A DNA stretch of 64,000 nt from Microbulbifer harenosus (GCF_005771435.1 NZ_VANI01000005.1:186001-250000), one strand, 5' to 3'. Counted from the first letter of the stretch, positions 45,922 through 56,404 are shown. Made by a program: numbers and translations. The notes: generated by a model from the letters alone, not told the origin.

Positions 45922-46647
45922 TTACCAGAAATGCTTGCCTGACGATTTCTCCAACAGAGCGAGAAAGCTTTCGTGAGCTTCCAGCTCTTCCGCGCCCGCA
46001 CGCACGACGGCAAGGGGTGCCCGGTCCGCACTCAAACGCCGAATGGTACCGACCTCTAGTTGTTGCGCCTCTCGGCCCTCCTCCTGGTCACTGCCACTAT
46101 CGGCGCCGGCCAGCGCAAGATCCGTCTGGCCGCCGGTCATGATCAGGTAAACGTCTGCCAGAATTTCCGCATCGAGCAGTGCGCCGTGCAAATCCCGCTG
46201 CGAGTTATCGACAAAATAGCGCTTACACAAGGCATCCAGGTTGTTCTTTTGGCCAGGATGCTTCTCGCGCGCCAGCGCCAGTGTGTCCAGCACACCGCAG
46301 TGGGCCGCCACACTCTGCCAACGGGGATTACCAAGACGCTTGAGCTCCGCATTGATGAAGCCCACATCGAAAGGGGCATTGTGGATCACCAGCTCTGCGC
46401 CTTCACAGAACGTCATGAACTCATCAGCGATTTGCGCGAACACAGGTTTGTCCACGAGAAATTCGTTGGTGATACCATGCACTTCAATCGCTCCATCATC
46501 CACTTGGCGCTCAGGATTGATGTACTGATGGTAATGGCGACCGGTAAGCTTGCGGTTGACCAGCTCCACACAGCCGATTTCGATAATGCGATGTCCGGAC
46601 TTGGGATCAAGGCCCGTTGTTTCCGTATCCAACACGATCTGCCGCAT
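45922..46647 (-). CDS. dnaQ: DNA polymerase III epsilon subunit
   Basis: The 3'-5' proofreading exonuclease of the replicative polymerase. The 241-residue protein has the DEDDh motifs: ExoI VLDTETTGLD (Asp7, Glu9), ExoII HNAPFDVGF, ExoIII LHGALLDAEILADVY. The C-terminal tail would bind the alpha subunit. The ATG at 46647 has GGGGAA 8 bases upstream, so the longer frame is rejected. It directly follows rnhA (4-base gap) as in other gammaproteobacteria, although in E. coli the two genes are divergent. Confidence 0.96.
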   Translation of the reverse strand: MRQIVLDTETTGLDPKSGHRIIEIGCVELVNRKLTGRHYHQYINPERQVDDGAIEVHGITNEFLVDKPVFAQIADEFMTFCEGAELVIHNAPFDVGFINAELKRLGNPRWQSVAAHCGVLDTLALAREKHPGQKNNLDALCKRYFVDNSQRDLHGALLDAEILADVYLIMTGGQTDLALAGADSGSDQEEGREAQQLEVGTIRRLSADRAPLAVVRAGAEELEAHESFLALLEKSSGKHFW

Positions 46648-46651
46648 GTGT

Positions 46652-47125
46652 CTATTCCCCCAACTGATCGATTCCGCGGTTCGCGAGAGCGTCCGCGCGT
46701 TCATTCCCCGGGTCTCCGGAATGCCCCTTGACCCAGTGCCAGCGCACGTCATGATGCGCTATCGCCGCGTCCAACTCCTGCCAGAGATCGGCATTTTTTA
46801 CCGGTGTTTTATTTGCAGTTTTCCAGCCATTCCGCTTCCAGTTGTTGATCCAGCCAGTAATACCTTGACGTACATACTGGGAGTCCGTGTGCAGGTCCAC
46901 TTCACAACGTTGGTTGAGAGCAGTCAGCGCTTTGATTGCCGCCATCAGCTCCATTCGGTTGTTGGTGGTAAGTGACTCTCCGCCACACAGTTCTTTTTCG
47001 GCATTGCCGCTCATGAGCAGTGCACCCCACCCTCCCGGGCCGGGATTTCCACGGCAGGCGCCATCGGTATAAATAGTTACTTGTTTCAAACCGGGCTCTT
47101 TTTGTTCGATTCGTTGTCCGACCAT
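46652..47125 (-). CDS. rnhA: ribonuclease HI
   Basis: RNase HI cuts RNA in RNA-DNA hybrids and removes primers and R-loops. The 157-residue product has all active-site residues: Asp21 ([11 protein letters not shown]), Glu59 (NNRMELMAA), Asp81 (HTDSQYV) and the last aspartate in [12 protein letters not shown]. It has about 11 extra residues before the usual start. A TTG later in the frame (before KQVTIYTDG) could be the real start. The order methyltransferase-rnhA-dnaQ is conserved. Confidence 0.95.
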   Translation of the reverse strand: MVGQRIEQKEPGLKQVTIYTDGACRGNPGPGGWGALLMSGNAEKELCGGESLTTNNRMELMAAIKALTALNQRCEVDLHTDSQYVRQGITGWINNWKRNGWKTANKTPVKNADLWQELDAAIAHHDVRWHWVKGHSGDPGNERADALANRGIDQLGE

Positions 47126-47175
47126 TGTTCGAACGGGAATTCAGGAAAGCGTTTTGCGTAAACGGCAACGGCCAT

Positions 47176-47979
47176 TTACCGCTTCTGATGACGATCTCTG
47201 GCGGCAACCCGCGGGCTGCTGGGCACGGCCCGCAAGGCAGGCTTTTTCTCTCCGCGCCAGTTGATCTTGATGGTGCGCATCCGGGCGACTTCTTTGCGCG
47301 CGACTATGATGTAAAACCCTCCCCAGGGCAAGTGGCAACGGCTCCCCATTCGCTCCATCCACGCCGTTCTGGCCAGTAGATCCGCCTGCTGCAGCGGCAG
47401 GCGAAAGAAACCGCGCTCCACCGGACCAGCCTGCAGATCCAACAGGTTCATCCAGTCTTCAACCCTTGCAGCTCGCAACTGGTTGCCTCGCTGATAGGGG
47501 CTGGAAGAGCGGAATACCCGCACAAGCCCCAGCAAAGAAAAGGGATTAAAGCCAATCAACACCATGTGACCACCGGGTATCATCACCCGCGCTGCTTCCC
47601 TGAGTACCTGGTGGGGATGAGGCGAAAAGTCCAGCAAATGGTGCAGGACCACCACGTCGATTGATTCCGAAGGGAGCGGCAGCTGCTCAAATTCCGCCAA
47701 CGCCGCGCCACCGCCATCCACACAGGGACTGAGGCGAAAACGGTGATTAATTCGACTACATACGGCGAAATCCACCTGCCGGGCGACACTCGCCTGCATC
47801 AGGTGATACCCGAACAGCCCCTCAATTAACGGCTGCGCCAGTGCCAACTGCTGGGTGAGGATTTCACGCCCCAGACCCGACTGAAACCAATCACTCAAAC
47901 CAGAGCAGGACTCCGCCAGCGGCGGCAGCTGATTTTCCCTGCGTGAAAACAGGGATTTTCGATCCGAACGCCACCCCAT
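47176..47979 (-). CDS. class I methyltransferase-like protein (YafS type)
   Basis: A 267-residue protein resembling E. coli YafS, which also lies between gloB and rnhA. The late methyltransferase motifs are visible (LPLPSESIDVVVLHHLLDFSPHPHQVLREAARVMIPGGHMVLIGF), but the usual glycine-rich SAM-binding motif I is not apparent where expected, around 65-85. It may bind SAM weakly or not at all. The ATG at 47979 has AAGGAG 8 bases upstream. Substrate unknown. Confidence 0.85.
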   Translation of the reverse strand: MGWRSDRKSLFSRRENQLPPLAESCSGLSDWFQSGLGREILTQQLALAQPLIEGLFGYHLMQASVARQVDFAVCSRINHRFRLSPCVDGGGAALAEFEQLPLPSESIDVVVLHHLLDFSPHPHQVLREAARVMIPGGHMVLIGFNPFSLLGLVRVFRSSSPYQRGNQLRAARVEDWMNLLDLQAGPVERGFFRLPLQQADLLARTAWMERMGSRCHLPWGGFYIIVARKEVARMRTIKINWRGEKKPALRAVPSSPRVAARDRHQKR

Positions 47980-48180
47980 CTGCCACTCCTTAACGGTTGG
48001 ATAACTATCGGCTCTTGACACTATGCTCACTTGGCGGGCCACACTAACTCTGCGGGTGATACCCCACGAACCTCCAGTCGGCCCGAGCCGGGTGACTTAT
48101 GTTAACGTTGCGATAACGACCAGCAAGCGCCAACAGACAGAACCTTTACAGAAACACATCTAGGTTAGCGGGGACCGCCA

Positions 48181-48939
48181 ATGATCACAATCCGCCCGAT
48201 TCCGGCCTTCAGCGACAACTATATCTGGCATCTTCAACACAAAGATGAACACTGGGTAGTCGACCCCGGGGATGCCGATCCGGTTATGCGGGCCCTTGGG
48301 CGCAACCAGCTTACCGGCATTCTGCTTACCCACCACCACTTCGACCATACCGGTGGCGTGCCGGCTTTGAAGCAGACCTATGAATGCCCAGTCTACGGAC
48401 CGGCTTCCATAGAGTCAGTCACCCACCCGCTGGCGGAGGGCGACCAGTTTTCCGTGCTGGGCGGCCAATGGGAGGTGCTGTCGGTGCCCGGACACACTCT
48501 CGACCACATAGCGTTGATACTGCACGCCGACGGTGCTCGGCACCTGTTCTGTGGCGACACCCTGTTCGCGGCGGGTTGTGGCCGGCTGTTCGAAGGCACC
48601 CCGGAGCAAATGTTCCGGTCGCTCTCCCGGCTGGCCGACCTCCCCAGCGACACGCTGGTCTATTGCGCACACGAATACACCCTGTCCAACCTGAAGTTCG
48701 CGCTGACCGCAGAGCCGGGCAACCCGGATATTGAGGCTCGCATGGCTTCAGCCAGCCGGGCGCGCGCGGAACATCGCCCCACCCTTCCCTCCACTATTGG
48801 TATCGAGCTCGCCACCAACCCTTTTCTGCGCACTCAATCACCAGCAATCCAGGCCCAGACCCACGCCAGGGCAGACTCAGAGGGAGACACTCCTGTTGAA
48901 ATTTTCGCCACTCTGCGCCGCTGGAAGGACGTTTTTTGA
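48181..48939 (+). CDS. gloB: hydroxyacylglutathione hydrolase (glyoxalase II)
   Basis: GloB hydrolyses S-lactoylglutathione to lactate and glutathione in methylglyoxal detoxification. The 252-residue MBL-fold protein has THHHFDHTGG (His51, His53, Asp55, His56), VPGHTLDH, CGDTLFAAGCGRLFEG and CAHEYTLSN, all binuclear-metal ligands. The C-terminal glyoxalase II domain is shown by NPFLRTQSPAIQ. It is divergent from the methyltransferase gene, as in E. coli. Confidence 0.96.
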   Translation: MITIRPIPAFSDNYIWHLQHKDEHWVVDPGDADPVMRALGRNQLTGILLTHHHFDHTGGVPALKQTYECPVYGPASIESVTHPLAEGDQFSVLGGQWEVLSVPGHTLDHIALILHADGARHLFCGDTLFAAGCGRLFEGTPEQMFRSLSRLADLPSDTLVYCAHEYTLSNLKFALTAEPGNPDIEARMASASRARAEHRPTLPSTIGIELATNPFLRTQSPAIQAQTHARADSEGDTPVEIFATLRRWKDVF

Positions 48940-49094
48940 GCAAGCTTCATTGACCGGAACCAAAGACTCTCTTTAGAATCAGACCATTACAAATTAAAGC
49001 TCAAGCGTATTACTCAATAATAGAGGCGACAGGCGTCCGCACGGGCACCGCCAGACGCAGAGCAGCACGATAACGACAAACTGCGGACACCAAA

Positions 49095-50672
49095 ATGGTT
49101 TATAAGAAATTGGCCGCTGCGATACTCGCAGCGACTGTGGGGGCCTGCGCGCAAATTGATTCCGCGCCACAATCTGCAGATACTGCATTACATAGCGAAA
49201 CTGACAGCGGCAACACCGAAACCGCAGCAGTGAGCAGCATCCGCCAGAACATACTGGACGACACAGAAGCCGCGCTTCCGCCGACAGATATATGGCAGCG
49301 ACTACGTCAGGGCTTCTCTCTGGATCGCGAACTGCAGCGCCCCAAGGTCCGTGAATACGTCAACTACTTTTCTACCAATCAGGGCTATATGGCCCGTGTT
49401 ACCGAGCGCTCTCGCCGCTACATTTTCCATGTGGCGGAACAACTGGAGCAGGCAAACATTCCCATGGAATTCGCTCTGCTGCCCATCGTAGAGAGCGCGT
49501 ACGACCCATTCGCCTACTCCCACGCCCAGGCCTCAGGTATGTGGCAGTTCATCCCCGCAACCGGCCGTTCGTTTGGCCTGCACCAGAATTGGTGGTACGA
49601 CGGACGCCGGGATGTCGTTGAGTCCACGCGTGCCGCCTCGGAGTACTTCAACTACCTGGCGGCAAAGTTCGATGGCGACTGGCTACTGGTACTCGCAGCC
49701 TACAATGCCGGTGAGGGCACTGTAAGAAGGGCAATCGAGCGCAACCGCCGCAGCGGCAAGGGCACCAGCTTCTGGGACCTGAAATTACCACGTGAAACAC
49801 GCAGCTACGTCCCCCAATTGCTGGCCCTTGCCGAAATCGTCACCTACCCGGAACGCTATCAGGTGCCGCTGCACAATGTCGGGAACGACCCCTACTACAC
49901 CGCCGTCAATGTCGGCAGCCAGATCGACCTGGCCCAGGCAGCAGAACTGGCCGGTGTGGAAATTGAAGAGCTGTACCTATTGAATCCAGGCTACAACCGC
50001 TGGGCAACCGACCCCAATGGAAATCATCGCCTCCTGATTCCCAGTGACAAAGCAACGCGCTTCCTCGCAGAACTGGACAAACTACCCACCGACCAACGGG
50101 TTACCTGGCAACGCTACAAAGTGGCGCGCGGAGATTCACTTTCCGTCATCGCTCGTCGTTACGAAACCACCGTCGCTGCGATACAGCAGACCAATAAGCT
50201 GCGCAATAGTGGTATCCGCGCGGGGCAGACCCTGCTGATTCCCAGCGCATCTGGTCCGAGCGCGCAATACGCCTACTCCATTGACCAACGGGTACAGCGT
50301 CGCCAGTCTGCCGGAAGCGGCCAGAAATCCAGCTACACCGTACGCCCCGGTGATACTCTTTGGGGCATCGCCCGCTCCATGAACGTCAAGGTAAGGGAAC
50401 TGGCAAGCTGGAACAACATGGCCCCCGGAGATACCCTCCGCCCAGGGCAGACTCTTGTCGCCTATAGCGATAGCGGCAGCAGCAACTCGCAAAACCGCAC
50501 CACCCGCAAGCTATCCTACCGGGTGCGCAGCGGCGACTCCCTCTACCGTATCGCGCGCAAGTACAGTATCGACATCGGCGATATATTGCGCTGGAACAAA
50601 CTCAGTAGGGGCAGCTATCTACAACCCGGACAGCGCCTGACACTGTTCGTCGATAGCGCATCCAGTGGCTGA
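49095..50672 (+). CDS. mltD: membrane-bound lytic transglycosylase D with three LysM repeats
   Basis: MltD cleaves peptidoglycan glycan strands, forming 1,6-anhydro ends. The 525-residue lipoprotein has a signal and lipobox (VGAC, Cys18) and a lysozyme-like domain (about 105-240) with the catalytic Glu133 in ALLPIVESAYDP, then SGMWQFIPATGR and LAAYNAGEGTV. Three LysM peptidoglycan-binding repeats end it (about 343-388, 409-454, 475-521), each opening YxVxxGDSL/GDTL. E. coli MltD has two to three LysM repeats, so this is normal. Confidence 0.95.
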   Translation: MVYKKLAAAILAATVGACAQIDSAPQSADTALHSETDSGNTETAAVSSIRQNILDDTEAALPPTDIWQRLRQGFSLDRELQRPKVREYVNYFSTNQGYMARVTERSRRYIFHVAEQLEQANIPMEFALLPIVESAYDPFAYSHAQASGMWQFIPATGRSFGLHQNWWYDGRRDVVESTRAASEYFNYLAAKFDGDWLLVLAAYNAGEGTVRRAIERNRRSGKGTSFWDLKLPRETRSYVPQLLALAEIVTYPERYQVPLHNVGNDPYYTAVNVGSQIDLAQAAELAGVEIEELYLLNPGYNRWATDPNGNHRLLIPSDKATRFLAELDKLPTDQRVTWQRYKVARGDSLSVIARRYETTVAAIQQTNKLRNSGIRAGQTLLIPSASGPSAQYAYSIDQRVQRRQSAGSGQKSSYTVRPGDTLWGIARSMNVKVRELASWNNMAPGDTLRPGQTLVAYSDSGSSNSQNRTTRKLSYRVRSGDSLYRIARKYSIDIGDILRWNKLSRGSYLQPGQRLTLFVDSASSG

Positions 50673-50681
50673 TGAAATGAA

Positions 50682-50720
50682 GGCATAAAAAAACCGGCGC
50701 ATCGCCGGTTTTTTTATGCC
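50682..50720. terminator. Bidirectional terminator between mltD and ppiD
   Basis: A perfect 18-bp palindrome (50682-50699 with 50703-50720, loop CAT), with GGCAT and seven A on the left and seven T then ATGCC on the right. Each strand ends its GC stem in a T-run, serving both convergent genes. Confidence 0.92.
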
Positions 50721-50763
50721 TTGGGTACAGGGGTGTTCACCACCCCTGCATCAGCTGCATCAG

Positions 50764-52653
50764 TTATTCGCCGCTGGCAATTTCAATCTTCGCCTTACCG
50801 GCGAGGAATTGCTGTACGGCCGCCAGTTCGGCATTTCCCTGCATTGAGGCAAGTTGCTGCATCAGTGCATCCCGCTGCTCCTTGCTCTGACGGGAAAGGT
50901 CGCCCGGGCGCACTGCGCGCAATTGCGCTACGACCACGTCACCACTCGCCAGTTTGAAATGTTCTAGCGTCTTGGCGCCGGGCTTGGGCGCCTCCATACC
51001 GAATACGCGGTCGATTACTTCACCGCGCGCACCGAAGCCGCCGCGGCGAGTGTTGTCGCTGGCTTCCAGCGTCAGGCCCTCTGTATTGGAGACATCAGCC
51101 AGCGCCTCACCGGAGCGGACCTTCTGCTCAATGGCCTCGGCCTTACTCGCCAGCTGTTCACTTGCCTTTTCGCGCTTCAGAAGGCTGGCAATTTCCGCCT
51201 TTACCTCTTCCAGCGGCTTCACGCCGGCATCCTTGTGCTCAACAACCTTAAGCACCACCGAGTGGTTGTCGCTCAGATTGAGCACATCGGAGGTGTTGCC
51301 ATCCTCCATCACTTCCGGAGAAAAAGCGGCAGCTATCACTTTGCCGTCAGCGGCAATTCCAGGCCCACCCTGGCGGGAGAATAACGGAGATTTCTGCACG
51401 GAAACACCGAGTGCATCTGCCGGTTCAGATAGAGAAGCGGCATTATAGGCGAGATCCCCAAGGCGACTTACGGCATCGACAAATTCGCGCTCCGCTTCCG
51501 CATTGCGCAGGCGTGCGGAAATCGCGGCCTTACGCTCCTCGAACGTTGGCGGTTCCGCATCCGCGACTTCAAGCAACTTTATAAAGTGCGTGCCATTATC
51601 CGTTTTCACCGGGCCGGAAACCTGGCCCACGTCCAGATTCGCCAGTGCCTCTTCAAAGGATTCAGGGAACACGTCTCCACTGGTGAAACCGACATCACCA
51701 CCCTCTTCCCGGGAAATGATGTCATCGGAGTACTCTTTTGCCAGCGCGGCGAAATCGCCATTCTCATTAAGTTTGCTCTGAATTTCTGCCACTTTTTTCT
51801 GCGCGGCTTCGTCATCACCTTCAATGAGGATATGAGCAGCATGACGGCGAATGTTCGCCTGGAAGCTCTTCACCTCCTGATCATACTGGGCGCGAATGTC
51901 TTCTTCAGAAATATCGATGTTGCCGGCAAACTGCTCAGGAGTCAGCTCGATGTACTCAATGGCCACCTGTTCAGGACGCTGGAAGTCCTGCTGGTGGGCC
52001 TCGTAGTACGACTGAATCTCGTCATCGGCAATCTGGATAGTTTCAAGCAACGGCGCCGCGGAGAGGGTTACATAGTCAAAATCGCGCTCCTCCATGGACA
52101 CAGCAACGACCTTTTCCGCCCCGGCACGGGTTGCGAAGGCACTGTCTGAGACGCTGCCCGCAAACTGCTGCATGACCATTTCCTGCTCCAGCAGCTGACG
52201 GAATCCGACAGGGCTATATCCCATACGACGCAACCCATCGCGGAACATCTGCTGGTCAAACTGGCCATTGATCTGGAAACCTGGCATCTGCACGATTTCT
52301 TTATCAACCGCGGCGGTGCTCATTACCATGCCACTTTTCTGGGCCGCCTGACGCATAACGGCTGAGTTAACCAGCTGCTGCAGTACAGGGCCACGAAGTT
52401 GCTCATCGCTCAACAGATCAGCAGGCACATTTTCACCATACTGGCTCTCGATCATGCTGCGGCGGTTCTGGATTGCTCTTTGAAGATCCAGATTGGAAAT
52501 TTTCTCACCGTTTACTTCGGCCGCCTTGTTGGCCGAGTCCCCACTGGCACCGGTGAAAAAATCAATTCCACCAATCACCATAATGAATCCGAAAAACGCT
52601 GCAACAATGATGGCAGCTGTTCCTTTCAGGTTGTCACGCATGGACTGAAGCAT
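50764..52653 (-). CDS. ppiD: periplasmic chaperone/isomerase PpiD
   Basis: PpiD is an inner-membrane-anchored chaperone at the periplasmic exit of the Sec translocon. The 629-residue protein has one transmembrane helix (about 12-32, AAIIVAAFFGFIMVIGGIDFF), a SurA-like N-terminal chaperone region, a parvulin domain (about 265-360: AAHILIEGDDEAAQKK, FAALAKEYSDD, GGDVGFTSGDVFPESFEEAL, GTHFIKLLEV) and a second inactive-looking parvulin-like region. It follows hupB as in Pseudomonas and E. coli (lon-hupB-ppiD order). Confidence 0.95.
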   Translation of the reverse strand: MLQSMRDNLKGTAAIIVAAFFGFIMVIGGIDFFTGASGDSANKAAEVNGEKISNLDLQRAIQNRRSMIESQYGENVPADLLSDEQLRGPVLQQLVNSAVMRQAAQKSGMVMSTAAVDKEIVQMPGFQINGQFDQQMFRDGLRRMGYSPVGFRQLLEQEMVMQQFAGSVSDSAFATRAGAEKVVAVSMEERDFDYVTLSAAPLLETIQIADDEIQSYYEAHQQDFQRPEQVAIEYIELTPEQFAGNIDISEEDIRAQYDQEVKSFQANIRRHAAHILIEGDDEAAQKKVAEIQSKLNENGDFAALAKEYSDDIISREEGGDVGFTSGDVFPESFEEALANLDVGQVSGPVKTDNGTHFIKLLEVADAEPPTFEERKAAISARLRNAEAEREFVDAVSRLGDLAYNAASLSEPADALGVSVQKSPLFSRQGGPGIAADGKVIAAAFSPEVMEDGNTSDVLNLSDNHSVVLKVVEHKDAGVKPLEEVKAEIASLLKREKASEQLASKAEAIEQKVRSGEALADVSNTEGLTLEASDNTRRGGFGARGEVIDRVFGMEAPKPGAKTLEHFKLASGDVVVAQLRAVRPGDLSRQSKEQRDALMQQLASMQGNAELAAVQQFLAGKAKIEIASGE

Positions 52654-52818
52654 ATTCAGCTCCGAAATTAACTCTTATCTGTACACAATTGGATCACTGT
52701 TTATTGTAATTTCAGCTGAGCAACCTGCGGCCAAATGGACACACTCAAGTGGTTGCCATACTCGCTGAACCCGGCCCAAATCCGTAGATCCAAATGAAAA
52801 ATCTAGTGGCTCAGAAAC

Positions 52819-52845
52819 AAAAAAGGCGCATCCAACTGATACGCC
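52819..52845 (-). terminator. Rho-independent terminator of hupB
   Basis: On the minus strand, stem GGCGTATC/GATGCGCC (8 bp, one G-U pair) around AGTTG is followed by six T. It lies about 30 bases past the hupB stop and separates hupB from ppiD. Confidence 0.85.
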
Positions 52846-52875
52846 CCTTTGAAGCATTGCGCGCTACAAAGCCTC

Positions 52876-53148
52876 TTATTGCACCGCGTCTTTCAAAGCT
52901 TTGCCAGCTTTGAAGTTCGGAATTTTTGCCGCGGCGATTTCGATGGGATCGCCAGTACGCGGGTTGCGACCAGTACGCGCAGCACGCTCTTTCACAGCAA
53001 AAGTGCCAAAGCCAACCAGGGCCACCTGATCGCCTTTTTTCAGTGCGTCGGTAATGCTTTCTACCATGGCGTCCAGAGCGCGGCCAGCAGCTGCCTTGGG
53101 AATGTCGGCAGATGCGGCAATGGCTTCAATCAGTTCGGACTTATTCAC
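52876..53148 (-). CDS. hupB: DNA-binding protein HU-beta
   Basis: A 90-residue nucleoid protein that bends DNA without sequence specificity. The whole family pattern is present: [45 protein letters not shown] (the DNA-binding arm with its Arg and Pro), and [11 protein letters not shown]. The start is GTG at 53148 with AGAGGGAT upstream. A strong promoter lies at 53302-53330, giving a leader of about 150 bases. Confidence 0.97.
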   Translation of the reverse strand: MNKSELIEAIAASADIPKAAAGRALDAMVESITDALKKGDQVALVGFGTFAVKERAARTGRNPRTGDPIEIAAAKIPNFKAGKALKDAVQ

Positions 53149-53301
53149 GCTATATCCCTCTGTTCTTTTCTGGGTCTAGGTTTAGGTTTCTAGGTGTGTA
53201 TGTTAGGTTCGTCGCTGCCTCAGGCTGGTGAGGCGCATTCATGCGTTTTCGCATTCGAATTTTAATCGCCTGCGGCTCCCCCGCAGCGCAACAAGCCACG
53301 T

Positions 53302-53330
53302 TTTATACCAACTGCCTGTTGGTGGGTCAA
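53302..53330 (-). promoter_or_regulatory. sigma70 promoter of hupB, palindrome in spacer
   Basis: On the minus strand TTGACC (53325-53330) and TATAAA (53302-53307) are 17 bases apart, almost consensus. The spacer contains a perfect inverted repeat ACCAAC/GTTGGT (53307-53312 and 53318-53323), which could be a repressor site. A second palindrome GCCTG-TT-CAGGC lies at 53374-53385, upstream of the promoter. The rest of the 507-base gap 53149-53655 holds the lon terminator and no gene. Confidence 0.8.
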
Positions 53331-53589
53331 GGAACCACGCGGCTTTGCGGGGAGTTGGACACTTTTAACTCTCGCCTGTTCAGGCAATGCCCTTCGAGTT
53401 CATTTTTTAGCCTGCACTCGCGCAGGGTGCGTACTCTACGCGACTTCTATCTCCCTGTTCAATGGTTTTTTATTCGATGCACAAATAAAAGCATTACGCC
53501 AGATACGCAGGTTGGAATTCGTGGAATTCCCTGCTCTATCTAGCCGGTATGGCGGTCAAGGAAAGTACAAAAGCTCAAAAAACACCCAC

Positions 53590-53612
53590 AAAAAGAGGGC
53601 TCGAAAGCCCTC
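53590..53612 (-). terminator. Rho-independent terminator of lon
   Basis: On the minus strand GAGGGCT and AGCCCTC pair around TTCG and are followed by five T, about 45 bases past the lon stop. Confidence 0.9.
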
Positions 53613-53655
53613 CTGTTTTCCCGAAGCTATTCGCACAAGTTCGGTTATTTCTCGA

Positions 53656-56061
53656 TCAGTGTGTCTGCATGGAGCGCTGCGAACGCTCTTCCGCCTGTTT
53701 CTGCAGTGCAGAGTATTCCTCATCACTCATCGGGCTCGGCATTTTTTCCAGCGCGTATTCAAATACCTGGTCAATCCACTTAACCGGTTTGATCACGAGA
53801 TCCTGCTGGATATTATCCGGAATATCCTTCAGGTCGCGCTCGTTGTCAGCAGGAATCAGGACCGTCTTGATACCGCCGCGATGAGCGGCCAGCAATTTCT
53901 CTTTAAGACCACCGATTCGCAGCACCTCACCACGCAGGGTGATCTCGCCAGTCATCGCCACATCTGCGCGCACCGGGATGTTGGTTAACACGGATGCGAG
54001 CACCGTACACATGGCAATACCCGCAGACGGACCATCTTTAGGCGTCGCCCCTTCAGGCACATGTATATGGACATCCCGGGTCTCATGAAAATCCGGAGCA
54101 ACACCCAGAGCCTGGGCCCGCGCGCGCACTACTGTCAACGCCGCCTGAATAGACTCCTGCATAACGTCGCCGAGAGAACCAGTCTTGATCACTCGCCCCT
54201 TACCGGCAACGGCAGAAGCCTCAATCGTGAGCAGCTCGCCACCCACTTCGGTCCAGGCGAGTCCGGTCACCTGGCCGATCTTGTTTTCCTCTTCAGCGCG
54301 CCCGTAGTCAAACTTGCGGACACCGAGTAATTCTTCCAGATGCTCCGACTTAACGATTACCTTGCTGGACGCACCTTTGCGCACATGCTCGGTAACCACC
54401 TTGCGACAAATTTTTGCCATTTCCCGGTCGAGGCCACGCACCCCCGCCTCACGGGTATAATAGCGGACGACATCACGGATGGCTTCATCGGTTACGTCGA
54501 GCTCTTCTTGCTTGAGACCAGCCGCATTGCGCTGTTTCGGAATCAGATAGCGCTGGGCGATGTTCAGTTTTTCATCTTCGGTGTAGCCAGGAATTCGGAT
54601 GACTTCCATCCGGTCCAGCAATGGCCCCGGAATGTTCATGGAATTGGATGTGCACACAAACATCACATCGGACAGGTCATAGTCGACCTCAAGATAGTGA
54701 TCATTGAACGACTTGTTCTGCTCCGGGTCGAGCACCTCGAGCAGTGCAGAAGCCGGATCGCCGCGGTGATCCATGCCCATTTTGTCGACTTCATCCAACA
54801 AAAACAGAGGGTTCTTAACACCCACCTTCGCAATCTTCTGGATCAGTTTCCCCGGCAGAGAGCCAATATAGGTGCGGCGATGGCCGCGGATCTCTGCTTC
54901 GTCGCGCACGCCACCAAGCGCCATACGCACATATTTACGATTGGTTGCGCGGGCAATGGATTCACCGAGGGAAGTTTTACCCACACCGGGAGGACCTACC
55001 AGACAAAGAATTGGTCCCTTGACCTTCTTGACGCGCTTCTGAACCGCGAGGTATTCAAGAATTCGCTCTTTCACTTCCTCCAGTCCGTAGTGATCCTTAT
55101 TCAGAATCTCTTCCGCCTTTATCAGGTCATGGCGCACGCGACTGGCTTTTTTCCAGGGTACACTGAGCATCCAGTCGATGTAGCTGCGCAGCACCGAGGC
55201 TTCTGCAGACATCGGCGACATCATTTTCAGCTTGCCTAACTCAGCGCGCGTTTTTTTCTCCGCCTCGGCAGACATTCCGGAATCGGCAATTTTCCGTTCC
55301 AGCTCTTCGACCTCGTTGGGCTCTTCGGTAATTTCGCCCAACTCTTTCTGAATCGCCTTCATTTGCTCGTTCAGGTAATACTCGCGCTGGCTCTTCTCCA
55401 TCTGCTTTTTCACCCGGCCACGGATGCGTTTCTCGACCTGAATCAGGTCGATCTCCGAGTCCATCAGACCGAGCAGGTGTTCGAGACGCTCCTTGACACT
55501 GATGGTTTCCAGCAGCTCCTGCTTCTGGGGCAGATCCAGCGACATGTGCGCCGCAATCGTATCCGCAAGACGCCCCGGTTCATCAATACCAGACAGGGAG
55601 GTCATTACTTCATTGGGCACTTTTTTGCTGACCGTCACGTATTGCTCGAACTGGGACATGGCGGAACGCACCAGTGCTTCGGCTTCGGCTTCCGGCAAAT
55701 CCTCAGATTCCAGTGGCGAAACCGTCGCGCGATAATGGCCATCGCCCTCGGTAATTTCTTCCACTTTGACCCGGTGCCCGCCTTCAACCAGCACCTTGAC
55801 CGTTCCATCGGGGAGCTTCAGCAATTGCAGCACGCTGGCAACGGTTCCCACTCGGTACACATCGTCGGCGCCTGGGTCATCTTCCGATGCCTGTCGCTGT
55901 GCCACCAGTAACACCTGCTTGTCACTGCGCATGGCCTGTTCCAGCGCATCAATGGACTTTTCCCGGCCCACAAACAACGGGATCACCATATGGGGGTAAA
56001 CCACAACGTCGCGAAGCGGTAACAGGGGGTATTCGTTCAAGTTCTCGGATGGCTGGTCCAT
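53656..56061 (-). CDS. lon: ATP-dependent protease Lon
   Basis: Lon degrades damaged and regulatory proteins. The 801-residue protein has the LON N-domain (about 10-200), a helical region, the AAA+ module with GPPGVGKT and [11 protein letters not shown], and the protease domain with the Ser679/Lys722 dyad (DGPSAGIAM and [14 protein letters not shown]), at the exact E. coli positions. The ATG at 56061 has GAGGAG 6 bases upstream; the longer frame is rejected. It has its own transcription unit, since a terminator follows clpX. Confidence 0.97.
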   Translation of the reverse strand: MDQPSENLNEYPLLPLRDVVVYPHMVIPLFVGREKSIDALEQAMRSDKQVLLVAQRQASEDDPGADDVYRVGTVASVLQLLKLPDGTVKVLVEGGHRVKVEEITEGDGHYRATVSPLESEDLPEAEAEALVRSAMSQFEQYVTVSKKVPNEVMTSLSGIDEPGRLADTIAAHMSLDLPQKQELLETISVKERLEHLLGLMDSEIDLIQVEKRIRGRVKKQMEKSQREYYLNEQMKAIQKELGEITEEPNEVEELERKIADSGMSAEAEKKTRAELGKLKMMSPMSAEASVLRSYIDWMLSVPWKKASRVRHDLIKAEEILNKDHYGLEEVKERILEYLAVQKRVKKVKGPILCLVGPPGVGKTSLGESIARATNRKYVRMALGGVRDEAEIRGHRRTYIGSLPGKLIQKIAKVGVKNPLFLLDEVDKMGMDHRGDPASALLEVLDPEQNKSFNDHYLEVDYDLSDVMFVCTSNSMNIPGPLLDRMEVIRIPGYTEDEKLNIAQRYLIPKQRNAAGLKQEELDVTDEAIRDVVRYYTREAGVRGLDREMAKICRKVVTEHVRKGASSKVIVKSEHLEELLGVRKFDYGRAEEENKIGQVTGLAWTEVGGELLTIEASAVAGKGRVIKTGSLGDVMQESIQAALTVVRARAQALGVAPDFHETRDVHIHVPEGATPKDGPSAGIAMCTVLASVLTNIPVRADVAMTGEITLRGEVLRIGGLKEKLLAAHRGGIKTVLIPADNERDLKDIPDNIQQDLVIKPVKWIDQVFEYALEKMPSPMSDEEYSALQKQAEERSQRSMQTH

Positions 56062-56350
56062 ATAACTCCTCTCGGCCTGGGGATGGCGGCTAACCACCCC
56101 AATTTGGCGACTTATCCATCACCGGGCATATGTCTGAGGGTCCCGGTTGAGCGCCAGTCTGCAATCTTAGTGGGGGCTCCCCCCAGAATAACAAGGTCAG
56201 TGGAACCCTCGCAGTAAAATAAGTTTAATTCACCGCAACCGGTAGCGTTCTGCAGAGCCGTGATGTTCCGCTTCTGCGCAATTTCAATCCACATAAAGGA
56301 TCTCTGCCGCAAAGATAGTACCCCATCAAGATCGGGCGGACCTCAGACAC
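56062..56350. other. Gap between clpX and lon
   Basis: About 290 bases (343 with the clpX terminator) expected to hold the lon promoter. A TTGAAA element near 56280-56290 on the minus strand is followed 14 bases later by a poor match to the sigma32 -10, so heat-shock control cannot be claimed. A 66-codon open frame (56112-56312, minus) shows no ribosome-binding site or family and is not called. Confidence 0.4.
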
Positions 56351-56372
56351 AAAAAAAGCCCCAAATTGGGGC
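56351..56372 (-). terminator. Rho-independent terminator of clpX
   Basis: On the minus strand GCCCCAA and TTGGGGC pair around one base and are followed by seven T, about 30 bases past the clpX stop, separating clpX from lon. Confidence 0.9.
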
Positions 56373-56404
56373 TTTCATAGGAACACAATGAGATTTCCAG
56401 CGAC

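Noticed and set aside
56112..56312. 66-codon open frame between clpX and lon
   Set aside because: No ribosome-binding site, no family resemblance, and it overlaps the expected lon promoter.
56270..56320. sigma32 heat-shock promoter for lon
   Set aside because: A TTGAAA is present on the minus strand, but the -10 side matches only the central CAT of the CCCCATNT consensus.
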